Shown: in pieces, positions 45,319 through 54,947 of the stretch
Position numbering within the stretch: the first letter of the stretch is position 1
Layout: each line of letters opens with the position of its first letter
Assembly (NCBI RefSeq): GCF_016031655.1
Contig: NZ_JACCHQ010000023.1
Span: 1 to 64,000, forward strand
Direction: 5' to 3'
Source of the DNA: Bradyrhizobium glycinis
GTDB taxonomy: Bacteria; Pseudomonadota; Alphaproteobacteria; Rhizobiales; Xanthobacteraceae
DNA: 64,000 nt
Made by a program: the position numbers and the translations under genes
The notes under the pieces: generated by a model
The model's database searches: none
Told to the model about the DNA's origin: nothing
Seen by the model: only the letters and a program-made list of their open reading frames with translations

Positions 45319-46320
45319 ATGACTGAGATTACTCGTCGCGCAACGCTAGCCGGCGCCGCCGCCTCGGCGCTCCTGCCTTTCGTCAAGACCTCGCCCGCGA
45401 GCGCCGCCGCGCCCCTGGCCGAGAAACAGAATGCGAGCTTCTATCGCTACAACGTCGGAACCCATCAGGTCACGGTGGTCTGCGACGGCGTTGCGACCGT
45501 CAATCTGACCGACAATTACGCCCCCGGCGCCAGCAAGGACGACATCAACAAAGTGTTCGCCGAGTACGACCTGCCGGCCGACAAGGTCACCCACACCTTC
45601 AACCCGGTGGTGGTCAACACCGGACCGAAGCTCGTCGTCATCGATACCGGTCTCGGCCCCGATCAGTTCACGCAGACGAAGGGCAAGGTCGGCCAATTCC
45701 AAAGCAATCTCGCCGCCGCCGGCATCGACCGCGCGGCGGTCGATACCGTCATCATCTCCCACTTCCATGGCGACCACATCAACGGCCTGCTGGCAGCCGA
45801 GAACAAGCCCGCCTTCCCCAATGCCGAGATCATGGTGCCGGCGGTGGAATGGAAGTTCTGGATGGATGACGGCGAGATGAGCAAGGGGATGGGCAATCCG
45901 ATCCTCGAGGGCAATTTCAAGAACATTCGCCGCGTGTTCGATGCTCTGGGCCGCAAGGTCACGCAATATGAGGCCGGCAAGGAAGTCGCGCCCGGTATCA
46001 CCTCGGTGGCGAGCCCCGGCCACACGCCGGGTCACAATTCCTTCATCGTCGCCTCCGGCGCCGAGAAGGTGCTGGTGCAGGTCGACATCACCGCGGGTGC
46101 AGCGTTCCTGTTCGTGAAGCATCCCGAATGGAACATCGCATCCGACGTCGACAAGCCGCTGGCCCAGCAGACGCGCCGCAAGCTCTACGACATGGCGATT
46201 GCCGAGAAGATGCCGATCCAGGCCTTCCACGCCGCCTTCCCGGGCCTCGTCCGGGTCGAGAAGGAAAAGGACGGCTCCGGCTATCGCTGGATCCCCGCGA
46301 TCTGGAACGCATCGCTGTAG
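45319..46320 (+). CDS. Exported metallo-beta-lactamase-fold hydrolase
   Basis: The 333-residue protein has a Tat-like N-terminal signal (TRRATLAGAAASALLP), the metal motif HFHGDH at residues 148-153, PGHTPGHNS and a C-terminal AFHAAFPG. The layout parallels the protein at 33525, and the two align over their whole length by eye, so they are paralogues. The substrate is unknown. It is convergent with dedA across a hairpin. Confidence 0.9.
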   Translation: MTEITRRATLAGAAASALLPFVKTSPASAAAPLAEKQNASFYRYNVGTHQVTVVCDGVATVNLTDNYAPGASKDDINKVFAEYDLPADKVTHTFNPVVVNTGPKLVVIDTGLGPDQFTQTKGKVGQFQSNLAAAGIDRAAVDTVIISHFHGDHINGLLAAENKPAFPNAEIMVPAVEWKFWMDDGEMSKGMGNPILEGNFKNIRRVFDALGRKVTQYEAGKEVAPGITSVASPGHTPGHNSFIVASGAEKVLVQVDITAGAAFLFVKHPEWNIASDVDKPLAQQTRRKLYDMAIAEKMPIQAFHAAFPGLVRVEKEKDGSGYRWIPAIWNASL

Positions 46321-46334
46321 GCTTCGCCTGAGAC

Positions 46335-46363
46335 CTGACCGGGCGGCCCGATTGCCCGGTCAG
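46335..46363. terminator. Hairpin between convergent MBL and DedA genes
   Basis: A 10-bp perfect stem (46335-46344 with 46354-46363) has a nine-base loop. It has no long T-run, and one arm overlaps the dedA stop codon. Its position suits a bidirectional end point. Confidence 0.55.
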
Positions 46364-46890
46364 ATCACCCGCCAGATCCATTCCATGATCTTGGCGAGCA
46401 CGTCGCCGAACAGCAGGAGCACGGCCGACCAGATCAGCGCCGAGACGAAATTGGCCGCTTGGAAGCTCCAATAGGGCATCTCGAAGATGCCGGCCGCGAG
46501 CGGCACGGAGGCACGCAAGGGACCGAAGAACCGGCCAATGAAGATGCTAGGGATGCCCCAGCTGCGCACGAAAGCCTCGCCTCTGGGCAAGAGCTCCGGA
46601 TAGCGCGAGAGCGGCCACATCTGGGCAACCTGCTCCTTGTAGCGGTAGCCGAACCAGTAGGAGACCCAGTCGCCCAGCGCCGCGCCGAGGCCGCCGGCGA
46701 TCCAGACCGGAACGAAGTTGATGCCGCTGACCCCGATCAGCGCACCGATCGCCACCAGCGCGCCCCAGGCCGGAACCAGCAGCGAGATGAAGGCGAGCGA
46801 CTCTCCGAAGGCCAGCAGGAACACGATTGGCGCCGCCCAAGCCTGGTGAACGCGCACGAAGTCAGCAAGGGCGTGCGCAAACTGCTCCAT
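46360..46890 (-). CDS. DedA family membrane protein
   Basis: The 176-residue protein has the DedA/SNARE-associated fold: about five hydrophobic segments, the LLVPAWGALVAIGALIG re-entrant motif, GDWVSYWFGYRYKEQ and FIGRFFGPLRASVPLAAG. Members of this superfamily flip or carry lipids such as undecaprenyl phosphate, which would link it to envelope assembly. The exact substrate here is unknown. The start is ATG 46890. Confidence 0.9.
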   Translation of the reverse strand: MEQFAHALADFVRVHQAWAAPIVFLLAFGESLAFISLLVPAWGALVAIGALIGVSGINFVPVWIAGGLGAALGDWVSYWFGYRYKEQVAQMWPLSRYPELLPRGEAFVRSWGIPSIFIGRFFGPLRASVPLAAGIFEMPYWSFQAANFVSALIWSAVLLLFGDVLAKIMEWIWRVI

Positions 46891-47164
46891 CCAAAATAGC
46901 CTTCCCGCCCCGTCTCAAGGTGCTGCTCGATGAAAAGGACTGGTAAGCCAAGGACTTGTGTGACATCAAGTCACAAAACTCGACATCACCAAGGCCGGCA
47001 CGTCAAATTGCCGGGAAATGGCGCGGCTGCGGCGTAAAATCGCCCGGATTCGCTCCCAACCCACAGCGCCCGGCCCGCCCTACGGTAACCTTTCCGAGTC
47101 AGAAGTGGCATAGTCGGCCTAACCGATTCGCCGCTTCCGCGGCCCTCAAAACGCATCAAGATAT

Positions 47165-49207
47165 ATGTCCAAGCAATTGAAACCAAAAGCAAAAGACGAT
47201 TTCTTCGGCGGTGACGAGCCGAAGACCCGCGCCGCCGCCAAGGCGGCGTCACGCAACGGCGGGGAAGCCGATTACACGGCAGCCGACATCGAGGTGCTCG
47301 AAGGCCTGGAACCAGTGCGGCGCCGGCCGGGCATGTATATCGGCGGCACCGACGAGAAGGCGTTGCATCATCTGTTCGCCGAAGTCATCGACAACTCGAT
47401 GGACGAGGCGCTGGCCGGGCACGCGACCTTCATCGGAGTCGAGCTCAGTGCTGACGGCTTCCTGACCGTCACCGACAACGGCCGCGGCATCCCGATCGAC
47501 CCGCATCCGAAGTTCCCGAAGAAGTCGGCGCTCGAAGTCATCATGTGCACGCTGCATTCGGGCGGCAAGTTCGACAGCAAGGTCTATGAGACCTCGGGCG
47601 GTCTGCACGGCGTCGGCATCTCCGTGGTGAACGCCCTCTCCTCGCGTCTCGAAGTCGAGGTCGCGCGCAGCCAGAAGCTGTACCGCATGACCTTCGAGCG
47701 CGGCCATCCCAAGGGCAAGCTCGAGGACCTCGGCAAGGTCAACAATCGCCGCGGCACGCGCGTGCGCTTCAAGCCCGACACCGACATCTTCGGGCAGAAG
47801 GCCGCGTTCAAGCCGCAGCGCCTGTTCAAGATGACGCGCTCGAAGGCCTACCTGTTCGGCGGCGTCGAGATCCGCTGGAACTGCGCGCCCGAGCTGCTCA
47901 AAGGCATCGAGGACGTGCCGGCGGAAGCGACGTTCCACTTCCCGGGCGGCCTCAAAGACTATCTCGCCGCCGCGATCCACGCCGACACGCTGGTGCATCC
48001 CGACATCTTCTCCGGCAAGTCGGGGCGCAACGGCGCGCACGGCGCCTGCGAATGGGCGGTGGCCTGGACCGCGGACGCCGACGGCTTCCTCTCTTCCTAC
48101 ACCAACACCGTGCCGACGCCCGACGGCGGCACCCACGAATCCGGCCTGCGCAGCGCGCTGCTGCGCGGCCTGAAGGATCACGCCGAGCGCGTCGGCCAGG
48201 GCAAGCGCGCCGCCTCCGTCACCTCGGAAGACGTGATGGTGGGCGCCGCCGTGATGCTGTCGGTGTTCGTGCGCGAGCCCGAATTCCAAGGCCAGACCAA
48301 GGATCGCCTCGCCACCGCCGAAGCGCAGCGCATCGTCGAGCAGGCGATGAAGGACCCGTTCGATCATTGGCTGTCGGGCAATCCGAACATGGCCAACCGG
48401 CTGCTCGACTTCGTCATCGACCGCGCCGAGGAGCGGCTGCGGCGGCGACAGGAGAAAGAGACCGCACGCAAGACCGCCGGCAAGAAGCTGCGCCTGCCCG
48501 GCAAGCTCGCCGACTGTACCGATGCCGGCACCGAGGGCTCGGAGCTGTTCATCGTCGAGGGTGACTCGGCCGGCGGCAGCGCCAAGCAGGCGCGCGACCG
48601 CAAGACCCAGGCGGTGCTGCCGCTGCGGGGCAAGATCCTCAACGTCGCCTCCGCCGGCAAGGACAAGCTGACGGCGAATGCGCAGCTCTCCGACCTCGTG
48701 CAGGCGATCGGCTGCGGCACCCTCGCGCAATATCGCGAGGAGGATCTGCGCTATCAGCGCATCATCATCATGACCGACGCCGACGTCGACGGCGCCCACA
48801 TCGCCTCGCTTCTGATCACCTTCTTCTACCGGCAGATGCCGCGGCTGATCGACGAAGGCCACCTCTTCCTGGCAGTGCCGCCGCTCTACAAGCTGACCCA
48901 CGGCTCCAAGTCGGTCTACGCCCGCGACGACGCCCACAAGGAGGCACTGCTCAAGAGCGCGTTCAACGCCAACGCCAAGGTCGAGGTGAGCCGCTTCAAA
49001 GGTCTCGGCGAGATGATGCCGGCGCAGCTCAAGGAGACCACCATGGACCCGGCCAAGCGGACGCTGCTCAAGGTGGTGCTGCTGGCCGACGACCGCGACA
49101 CCACGGCGGATTCGGTCGAGCGGCTGATGGGCACCAAGGCCGAGGCGCGCTTTGCCTTCATCTCGGACAAGGCCGAGTTTGCCAGCGACGAGCTGCTGGA
49201 CGTGTGA
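47165..49207 (+). CDS. parE: DNA topoisomerase IV subunit B
   Basis: ParE supplies the ATPase half of topoisomerase IV, which decatenates daughter chromosomes. The 680-residue product has the GHKL ATP site (EVIDNSMDEAL, DNGRGIP, GLHGVGISVVNALS) and the toprim domain (EGDSAGGSAKQARDR, DADVDGAHI). The IVEGDSAGGS, PLRGKILN and GLGEMM motifs are all intact. A basic tail of about 35 residues precedes the ATPase core. No parC gene is in the window. Confidence 0.96.
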   Translation: MSKQLKPKAKDDFFGGDEPKTRAAAKAASRNGGEADYTAADIEVLEGLEPVRRRPGMYIGGTDEKALHHLFAEVIDNSMDEALAGHATFIGVELSADGFLTVTDNGRGIPIDPHPKFPKKSALEVIMCTLHSGGKFDSKVYETSGGLHGVGISVVNALSSRLEVEVARSQKLYRMTFERGHPKGKLEDLGKVNNRRGTRVRFKPDTDIFGQKAAFKPQRLFKMTRSKAYLFGGVEIRWNCAPELLKGIEDVPAEATFHFPGGLKDYLAAAIHADTLVHPDIFSGKSGRNGAHGACEWAVAWTADADGFLSSYTNTVPTPDGGTHESGLRSALLRGLKDHAERVGQGKRAASVTSEDVMVGAAVMLSVFVREPEFQGQTKDRLATAEAQRIVEQAMKDPFDHWLSGNPNMANRLLDFVIDRAEERLRRRQEKETARKTAGKKLRLPGKLADCTDAGTEGSELFIVEGDSAGGSAKQARDRKTQAVLPLRGKILNVASAGKDKLTANAQLSDLVQAIGCGTLAQYREEDLRYQRIIIMTDADVDGAHIASLLITFFYRQMPRLIDEGHLFLAVPPLYKLTHGSKSVYARDDAHKEALLKSAFNANAKVEVSRFKGLGEMMPAQLKETTMDPAKRTLLKVVLLADDRDTTADSVERLMGTKAEARFAFISDKAEFASDELLDV

Positions 49208-49643
49208 GGCGGCAAACCAGACCGGCCGCACGCCAACACAGCCCCGGCCCAAAGCCGGGCTGTGTTGCTTGAGGCAGCGGCCGCCGATCCGGACCAGCTT
49301 GCCTAGTGTGCTGGCGGGATTTCCGTTGATTCCCGAATTCTCGCGGCGACTCAGCCAGCGACTCAGCGGATGCCGCGGCCGGGCAGGATTGCCTCCATTT
49401 CGGACGAAGCCGAACTTGCTAACGAGACGTTACCAAAAATCGAGTCGCCCAAAATCTATCAAAGCACTGAAACATCATAACTATTCCAGATCTTCGCGAC
49501 AGGGCCGCAAATGCCCCCGCACCGGCGTTTTCCGTCAACTGTGCCTGTCCGGCAACAGCATTTCGGCGAGAACCGTCTATAGTTCAGGCATCAGATGACA
49601 CGGACTTCAGTGCGCTCGCGCCTACAAGGTTGGGGACTTTAAA
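49208..49643. other. Intergenic region upstream of the omp gene
   Basis: Besides the hairpin just after parE, I see only a tandem GCGACTCAGC pair (about 49347-49370). There is an AT-richer zone around 49430-49490 where regulatory sites of the outer-membrane gene could lie. No gene, tRNA or long repeat is present. Confidence 0.45.
49235..49266 (+). terminator. Hairpin after parE
   Basis: AACACAGCCC pairs with GGGCTGTGTT around a GC-rich inner stem with one bulged C. There is little T-tract, so termination strength is uncertain. Confidence 0.6.
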
Positions 49644-50429
49644 ATGAAAAAGACATTGCTCGCTCTGACCGCGGTTGCGGCGATGACCGGCTCGGCCTCG
49701 GCCGCCGACCTGGGCGCCCGTCCCTACGCGAAGGCCCCGATGCCGGCGCCCGTCGCCAACTGGACCGGCTTCTATGTCTTCGGCGGCGGCGGCGGCGGCC
49801 TTTCCAACGCTGACCAGCAGGTTGTCAGCACAGCCACGGGTACCCCGCTGACGATCACGCAGCGTCAGGGCGGTTCCGGCTGGTTTGGTACGGTCGGCGC
49901 TGGTTACGACTGGCAGTTCAGCGGCACCTGGGTTGCCGGTGTGTTTGGCGACGCTCAGTTCGGCAGCATCCGCTCCACCATCCAGGATCCGATCCTCGAC
50001 ATCACTGGTAACCAGAAGCTGGAAACCTCCTGGGCCGCGGGCGTGCGCCTCGGCTGGCTGGTCGCTCCGAACGTTCTCTCCTACGTCAACGGCGGCTACT
50101 CCGGCGCCCACTTCGGCCGCACCAACTTCACGACGCTGGGCGGTACTCCGGTCGGTCTTCATCTCAACAGCTACGATCGTCACGGCTGGTTCGTCGGCGG
50201 CGGCGTCGAGAACAGCCTGAACATCTTCGGCATCACCTCGCCCGGCTGGTTCATGAAGACCGAGTATCGTTCGGCCTTCTACAATGCCAAGACGCAGGAT
50301 GAGATCGTCGATGCCACCGGCCTGCCGACTGGCGTGACCAGCATCCGCGCCAACAGCTGGAACCAGACGATCTCGACCTCGCTGGTCTATCGCTTCAACT
50401 GGACCGGTCCGGTCGTCGCGAAGTACTGA
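49644..50429 (+). CDS. Outer-membrane beta-barrel protein (Omp25/31 family)
   Basis: The 261-residue protein has a signal peptide ending ASA-ADL. An N-terminal LGARPYAKAP...NWTGFYVFGGGGGG segment opens the barrel, and alternating hydrophobic strands follow. The C-terminal RFNWTGPVVAKY ends in an aromatic residue, as barrels do. Members are abundant surface proteins in rhizobia and related bacteria. The start is ATG 49644, with a short GGGGAC upstream. A terminator follows it. A paralogue is at 52455. Confidence 0.92.
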   Translation: MKKTLLALTAVAAMTGSASAADLGARPYAKAPMPAPVANWTGFYVFGGGGGGLSNADQQVVSTATGTPLTITQRQGGSGWFGTVGAGYDWQFSGTWVAGVFGDAQFGSIRSTIQDPILDITGNQKLETSWAAGVRLGWLVAPNVLSYVNGGYSGAHFGRTNFTTLGGTPVGLHLNSYDRHGWFVGGGVENSLNIFGITSPGWFMKTEYRSAFYNAKTQDEIVDATGLPTGVTSIRANSWNQTISTSLVYRFNWTGPVVAKY

Positions 50430-50451
50430 TCTGATCTCACGATCAAGCGTC

Positions 50452-50478
50452 AAAGCCCCGGCATCGCCGGGGCTTTTT
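50452..50478 (+). terminator. Rho-independent terminator of the omp gene
   Basis: An 11-bp perfect stem (50452-50462 with 50466-50476) and a three-base loop run into TTTTT. Confidence 0.9.
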
Positions 50479-50541
50479 CGTTTTGGGTTCTACAGCGCGA
50501 TGCGATTGGGATGAATCGTCATCGCGCTTAGGCTTTTGTTT

Positions 50542-50590
50542 GAGCATGATCTTTTCGGACAACCGCGACGCGCTTTTCCGGATCATGCTC
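50542..50590. repeat. GAGCATGA palindromic repeat, copy 3
   Basis: Arms GAGCATGATC and GATCATGCTC match copy 2. As at copy 1, the repeat edge coincides with the stop codon of the adjacent minus-strand gene. Confidence 0.9.
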
Positions 50591-51225
50591 TAGCGTCCGA
50601 CACCTGCCTTGAGCGCTCCATATGCCCCGGCGAGCCGGGTTTCGATCGCGGCCCAATCGGCATCGGTGATCCCCTCGCCCCGTGCATCGCGAAACCCCAT
50701 GGCTTCGGCTCGGGCAATGCCGAACCGCCCGATGCTGGGATCGTCATCTGCTCTGCCATAGGTCAGCGCCGCCACGCGCGCGATGGTCAGGCCATAATCG
50801 CGCGGGGCGACCGCCTCACGCCGCGCCTGCCACCAATCGAGCTCGAGCCGGGCGGCCTGCTCCACGTCGAATGCCAGGGAGGCGGCTGACGCAAGGTTCC
50901 GGTAATAGGCCACGAGAGCCGGCAGCGCCGCATCCGCCTCCGCGCGAGACCGCGTCGGCTGGAACGTCTTCGCGGCCTCGGCCGCATTGAGAGCGACGCG
51001 CAGGCTCTGCAGCGGCGAAAATCCGAACTGCGTGCGGATCGACTGATAGAGATGGAGGAACAGCTCGGCATAGCGCTTGTCGTAATAGTCGCGCCACATC
51101 GCGGTCTCCAGCCGCGCCATCTCGGCCGGATCGAAGGCCCGCAGATCCGCCTGACGCGGAATAGCGGCGTAACCGACGGCCAGTGCGGCCACGGCCGCCG
51201 CCCCCAGGATGATCTTGCGCATCAT
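50590..51225 (-). CDS. Hypothetical membrane-anchored protein, 211 aa
   Basis: An N-terminal hydrophobic segment (IILGAAAVAALAVGYAAI) is followed by a mostly helical soluble domain with many Arg/Glu pairs (FDPAEMARLETAMWRDYYDKRY). It could be an exported or membrane-anchored protein. GGGGAGGA lies ahead of the paired ATGs (51225 and 51222). No recognised family. Its stop codon lies at the edge of a GAGCATGA repeat. Confidence 0.75.
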   Translation of the reverse strand: MMRKIILGAAAVAALAVGYAAIPRQADLRAFDPAEMARLETAMWRDYYDKRYAELFLHLYQSIRTQFGFSPLQSLRVALNAAEAAKTFQPTRSRAEADAALPALVAYYRNLASAASLAFDVEQAARLELDWWQARREAVAPRDYGLTIARVAALTYGRADDDPSIGRFGIARAEAMGFRDARGEGITDADWAAIETRLAGAYGALKAGVGR

Positions 51226-51365
51226 ATGCGTCCTCCCCGCGGCCTTACGACCACGGCCCATTGTATCGGCACCAGAGCTACGGCTAGTCTGGCGCCAAGT
51301 TTTCGTGGCCGCGGCAATCGTTGAAGCCGTGGAGCGCGACAGAAGCGGACCGATGGGAGGAAGGC

Positions 51366-51551
51366 ATGCGCAGATTTCTGCTGGTGGCAGGCCTGTTTGC
51401 AACCGCTCTCGGCCTGCTCTGGATCGGACAGGGCACGGGCACGGTTCCGTGGCCGCGATCGAGCTTCATGGTCAACCAGCTGCAATGGGCCGGTTATGGC
51501 GCAGCCATGGCCGGCTTCGGGCTGGTGCTGATCTGGCAGAGCAACCAATAG
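51366..51551 (+). CDS. Small two-helix membrane protein, 61 aa
   Basis: Two hydrophobic segments (FLLVAGLFATALGLLWIG and WAGYGAAMAGFGLVLIW) are separated by a short loop with Pro and Arg. A GGAGG ribosome site precedes the ATG at 51366. It is 21 bases upstream of the SDR gene and probably co-transcribed. The function is unknown. Confidence 0.75.
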   Translation: MRRFLLVAGLFATALGLLWIGQGTGTVPWPRSSFMVNQLQWAGYGAAMAGFGLVLIWQSNQ

Positions 51552-51572
51552 AAGAAACCAGGGAATACAAGC

Positions 51573-52343
51573 ATGACATCCAGCCGGTTCGATCTCCGCG
51601 GCAAGGTCGCGATCGTCACGGGAGGCAATGGTGGCATCGGGCTCGGCATGGCGCGCGGCCTGGCCGATGCCGGCGCCGATATCGCGGTGGTCGGACGCAA
51701 CGAGAGCAAGTCCGCCGCCGCCGTGGCCGATCTCAGGCAGCGCGGGGTGAAGGCGATCGCCGTCGCCACCGACGTGACCGACAAGGCGGCTGTCGCAGCC
51801 ATGATCGACCGCGTCGCCAAGGAACTCGGCCGCATCGACGTCCTCGTCAACAATGCCGGCATGAGCATCCGCAAGCCGCCGCACGAGCTCGAGCTCGACG
51901 AGTGGAACAAGGTGATCGACACCAACCTCACCAGCGCCTTCGTGTGCTCGAAGCTCGCTTATCCGGCGCTGAAGGCGTCCGGCAACGGCAAGGTGATCAA
52001 CATCGGCTCGATGATGTCGATCTTCGGGGCGAGCTTTGCGACCGCCTATGCGGCCAGCAAGGGCGGCATCGTGCAGTACACGCGCGCCTGCGCCAATGCC
52101 TGGGCGCCCGACAACATCCAGGTCAACGCCATCCTGCCGGGCTGGATCGACACCGATCTCACCCGCGGCGCGCGGCAGCAGGTCTCGGGGCTGCACGAGC
52201 GTGTGCTGGCGCGCACGCCCGCGGGGCGTTGGGGCGACATCGACGACTTCGCCGGCATCGCCGTATTCCTGGCATCGCCCGCGTCGAACTTCGTCACCGG
52301 CACGGCGATCCCGGTCGATGGCGGCTTCTCGGTGATGGCCTGA
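51573..52343 (+). CDS. SDR family oxidoreductase
   Basis: The 256-residue classical SDR has TGGNGGIG at residues 16-23, NNAG, and YAASKGG with the catalytic Tyr/Lys. Its layout resembles 3-oxoacyl-ACP reductase-like or gluconate dehydrogenase-like proteins, so substrate assignment is not possible. A small membrane gene precedes it. A terminator follows. Confidence 0.92.
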   Translation: MTSSRFDLRGKVAIVTGGNGGIGLGMARGLADAGADIAVVGRNESKSAAAVADLRQRGVKAIAVATDVTDKAAVAAMIDRVAKELGRIDVLVNNAGMSIRKPPHELELDEWNKVIDTNLTSAFVCSKLAYPALKASGNGKVINIGSMMSIFGASFATAYAASKGGIVQYTRACANAWAPDNIQVNAILPGWIDTDLTRGARQQVSGLHERVLARTPAGRWGDIDDFAGIAVFLASPASNFVTGTAIPVDGGFSVMA

Positions 52344-52377
52344 GGCCGGCCTGCCAGCGATTCAACAACGCAAAAAG

Positions 52378-52404
52378 AAGCCCCGGACAAAGGCCGGGGC
52401 TTTT
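52378..52404. terminator. Hairpin between convergent SDR and omp genes
   Basis: A 9-bp perfect stem AAGCCCCGG/CCGGGGCTT (52378-52386 with 52394-52402) is followed by TT on the plus strand. Preceding A-runs make it usable from the other side. Confidence 0.8.
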
Positions 52405-52454
52405 GAATTGAGGCAGTGCTTTTCTTGATCGTTGGTCGCGTTGCGTCGACGTGC

Positions 52455-53222
52455 TCAATAGCGGGCGATGGTGGGTGCGTCGAACTTGTAGCTCGCGCGC
52501 ACCACGGCCCACTGAATGTCTCGCGGCTTGGTGTCGAAGGTGTAATTGCCCGCCGTGCCGCCGAGCTGATAGGTCTGGCTGCCGAAGGCCGCGTAATTGT
52601 ATTCGAGGCCGACGATCCAATTGCGGGTGACGCCGTATTCCCAGCCGGCGCCGACGGTCCAGCCGTTGGCCCAATGGGTTTGTCCGCCCGAGCCCGTCGC
52701 CACACCGACGGTGTCGGTGACCGAGAGGCGGTTGTTCGCGCCGGCATAGCCGCCCTTGATGTAGAAGAGGTTGTTCTGCACGGCGAAGCCGGCGCGGCCG
52801 ACGACGGTCGCGAGCACGTTGGTACGCCAGGAGAACACGTCGTCCGCGACGCCAAACACGTCGTTTACGCGCGTGCCCTTGTTGTCGAGGCCGGAGATCG
52901 TGCCTTCCACGCCGAACACGTAGTTGTTGGCCTGCCAGTTGTAGCCGATCTGGGCGCCGCCCATCACGCCCGAATTGCGCTGACGGAAGCCCTCGCCGGG
53001 CGAAAGATCGCCGAACGCCGCGCCGGTCCCGTTGTTGATGAATTGCTCGTTGGTCCATGCGCCACCGATATGGCCGCCGACATAGAAGCCGGTCCAGTTG
53101 AACAGCGGCTCGACATAAGCGGGCGCCTTCGTGTAGCGCGCACCGAGATCGGCGGCGAAGGCCGCACCGGTCGAAACCAGAGCGGTCGTGCAGGCGAAGG
53201 CGGCAATCAATTTATTACGCAT
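52455..53222 (-). CDS. Outer-membrane beta-barrel protein (Omp25/31 family)
   Basis: The 255-residue protein has a signal peptide ending AFA-ADL. The family pattern LGARYTKAP..EPLFNWTGFYVGGHIGGAW follows, then barrel strands and a C-terminal aromatic residue (IARY). ATG 53222 is the start of the signal. It is the second of the type in the window but is oriented the other way from the gene at 49644. Confidence 0.92.
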   Translation of the reverse strand: MRNKLIAAFACTTALVSTGAAFAADLGARYTKAPAYVEPLFNWTGFYVGGHIGGAWTNEQFINNGTGAAFGDLSPGEGFRQRNSGVMGGAQIGYNWQANNYVFGVEGTISGLDNKGTRVNDVFGVADDVFSWRTNVLATVVGRAGFAVQNNLFYIKGGYAGANNRLSVTDTVGVATGSGGQTHWANGWTVGAGWEYGVTRNWIVGLEYNYAAFGSQTYQLGGTAGNYTFDTKPRDIQWAVVRASYKFDAPTIARY

Positions 53223-53401
53223 GGTACACCCCGTGTCCTTGGATGGGCGCACGGTCACAGACGGCTCTTACTAAAATTGAAATCAACACGGTTAACGTGG
53301 CGGTTGGGCAGGCACCGCGCCGTCAATCCGGTGACGATGTTGCAGGCGTGCAACGCATCGCGCGCGAATTCACGCGGCGTTATCCCTAGTGAGGTCCTAC
53401 G

Positions 53402-54647
53402 CTAGGATTGCGGCGCGGCGCGCGAATGCACGTGCTCGGGTCGCACGCCGAGCGCAAGCAGGCGCGCCGGAATGCCCTGCAGCCACGGCAGCGCGGTGAT
53501 GAGGCGCACGACCAGCGGCACCTTCAGCGGCCGATCGCCGCCCTGCAAGGCGTCGCTGATGATGTTGTTCTGCACGACCACCTGCATGCGCTGCGTCATC
53601 TTCACCGGGAACTCGCGACGGCGGCGCACCGCATCGAGCTCGTCCTCGGACGGGCAGCCATGCTGCAGCTTCTCCGCCAGGAGGTTCGCGGTCGCGACCG
53701 CGTCCTGCACGGCGAGATTGACGCCGACGCCGCCGATTGGCGACATCGCATGCGCGGCGTCGCCGATGCACAACAGGCCTGGCTGCGTCCAGCGCGTCAG
53801 ACGGTTGATCGCGACGGTGAGCAGCTTGACGTCGTCGAAGCTCTTCACCTCGGCGATGCCGGAGCGGAGGATCGGCGCCATGCGCACGACGTCGTCGAGC
53901 AGCGCCGATAGTCCCCTCGCCTTCACCGCATCGTACTGCCCCTTGCCGATGACATAGGCGCACTGCCAGTAATCGCCGCGGTCGAAGGTGATCATCATCT
54001 TGCCGGGCTCGACCCGGGCGAACACGTTCTCGGTCTCGTCGGGTCTGCGGCCGGCGCGAAACCACAGCACGTCCATCGGCGCGCCGATCTCCTCGACGCG
54101 AAGGCTGGCGCGCTCGCGCACCGTCGAATGCCGGCCGTCGCAGGCGATGGTGAGATCGGATTCGATGTCGAGGATGCCGTCAGGCGTCTTCGCACGTACG
54201 CCGGCGATCGTCTCGCCGCGGCGGATCAGATCGATCGCCTCCGTGCTCATCATCACCTCGAGCGAGGGAAAGCGCCTGCCCGCCTCGCGCAGAAAATTCA
54301 AGAAGTCCCATTGCGGCATGAAGGCGATGAAGGGGTACTTGGTGTGGAGCCGGCTGAGATCGGCAATGCGCACTGGCGTGCCACCGAACAGCCCGTCCAT
54401 CTTCTGCAGGCGCTGGTGCGGCAGCTTCAGGAAGCCGTCGATCAGGCCGAGCTCGTCCATCACCTGAAGCGTCGAGGGATGCACGGTGTCGCCGCGGAAG
54501 TCGCGGAAGAAATCGGCATGCTTCTCCAGCACCACGACGTCGATGCCGGCCCGTCCCAGGAGGTAGCCGAGCATCATGCCGGCAGGTCCCCCGCCGACGA
54601 TGCAGCAGCGAACTTTTATGGTCCGCAGGTTGTTGGTCGGCTGTCAT
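53402..54647 (-). CDS. FAD-dependent monooxygenase, 5' end out of frame with its start
   Basis: From ATG 54577 to the stop the frame encodes 391 residues of an aromatic-ring-hydroxylase-like flavoprotein (FRGDTVHPSTLQVMD; CDGRHSTVRE; GDAAHAMSPIGGVGVNLAVQDA). The FAD dinucleotide motif VGGGPAG lies just upstream in the same frame, beyond ATG 54577. No standard start codon follows the in-frame TGA above it. An ATG at 54647 lies one base out of frame. A one-base indel between about 54614 (AAAA run on the coding strand) and 54645 would join them. It is a lesion or a base-call error; the rest of the gene is intact. Confidence 0.75.
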
Positions 54648-54947
54648 TGCAGACGCGATCCGCGCTCTGAGCATCGATCAAGATTTGCCCGCCGCTTTGG
54701 CGAGCATCTTGCTATCACCAAGCCGGTTTACTTCGAGCACAAGCGAGCCAGGCTTTTTTTGAAGCCCGCGCTCAATTTCCCGCCAAATAGCGGTCACTCC
54801 CTTCAAGGGCGCGATTACCCCTCTCAGGACAACCACTCGTTGTCCGGGCGTGCCGACAACACCGCATTTTTTAGTCTGCGGGAGTTGTCGGACGTCAAGT
54901 TTGTCTTACCACAAACCGCTAGGTGGCACCTCCGCGGGGACGAATAG

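Noticed and set aside
54576..54947. A plus-strand frame ending right before the gene at 54948
   Set aside because: Its first part is antisense to the flavoprotein and the rest has no recognisable domain or start signal.
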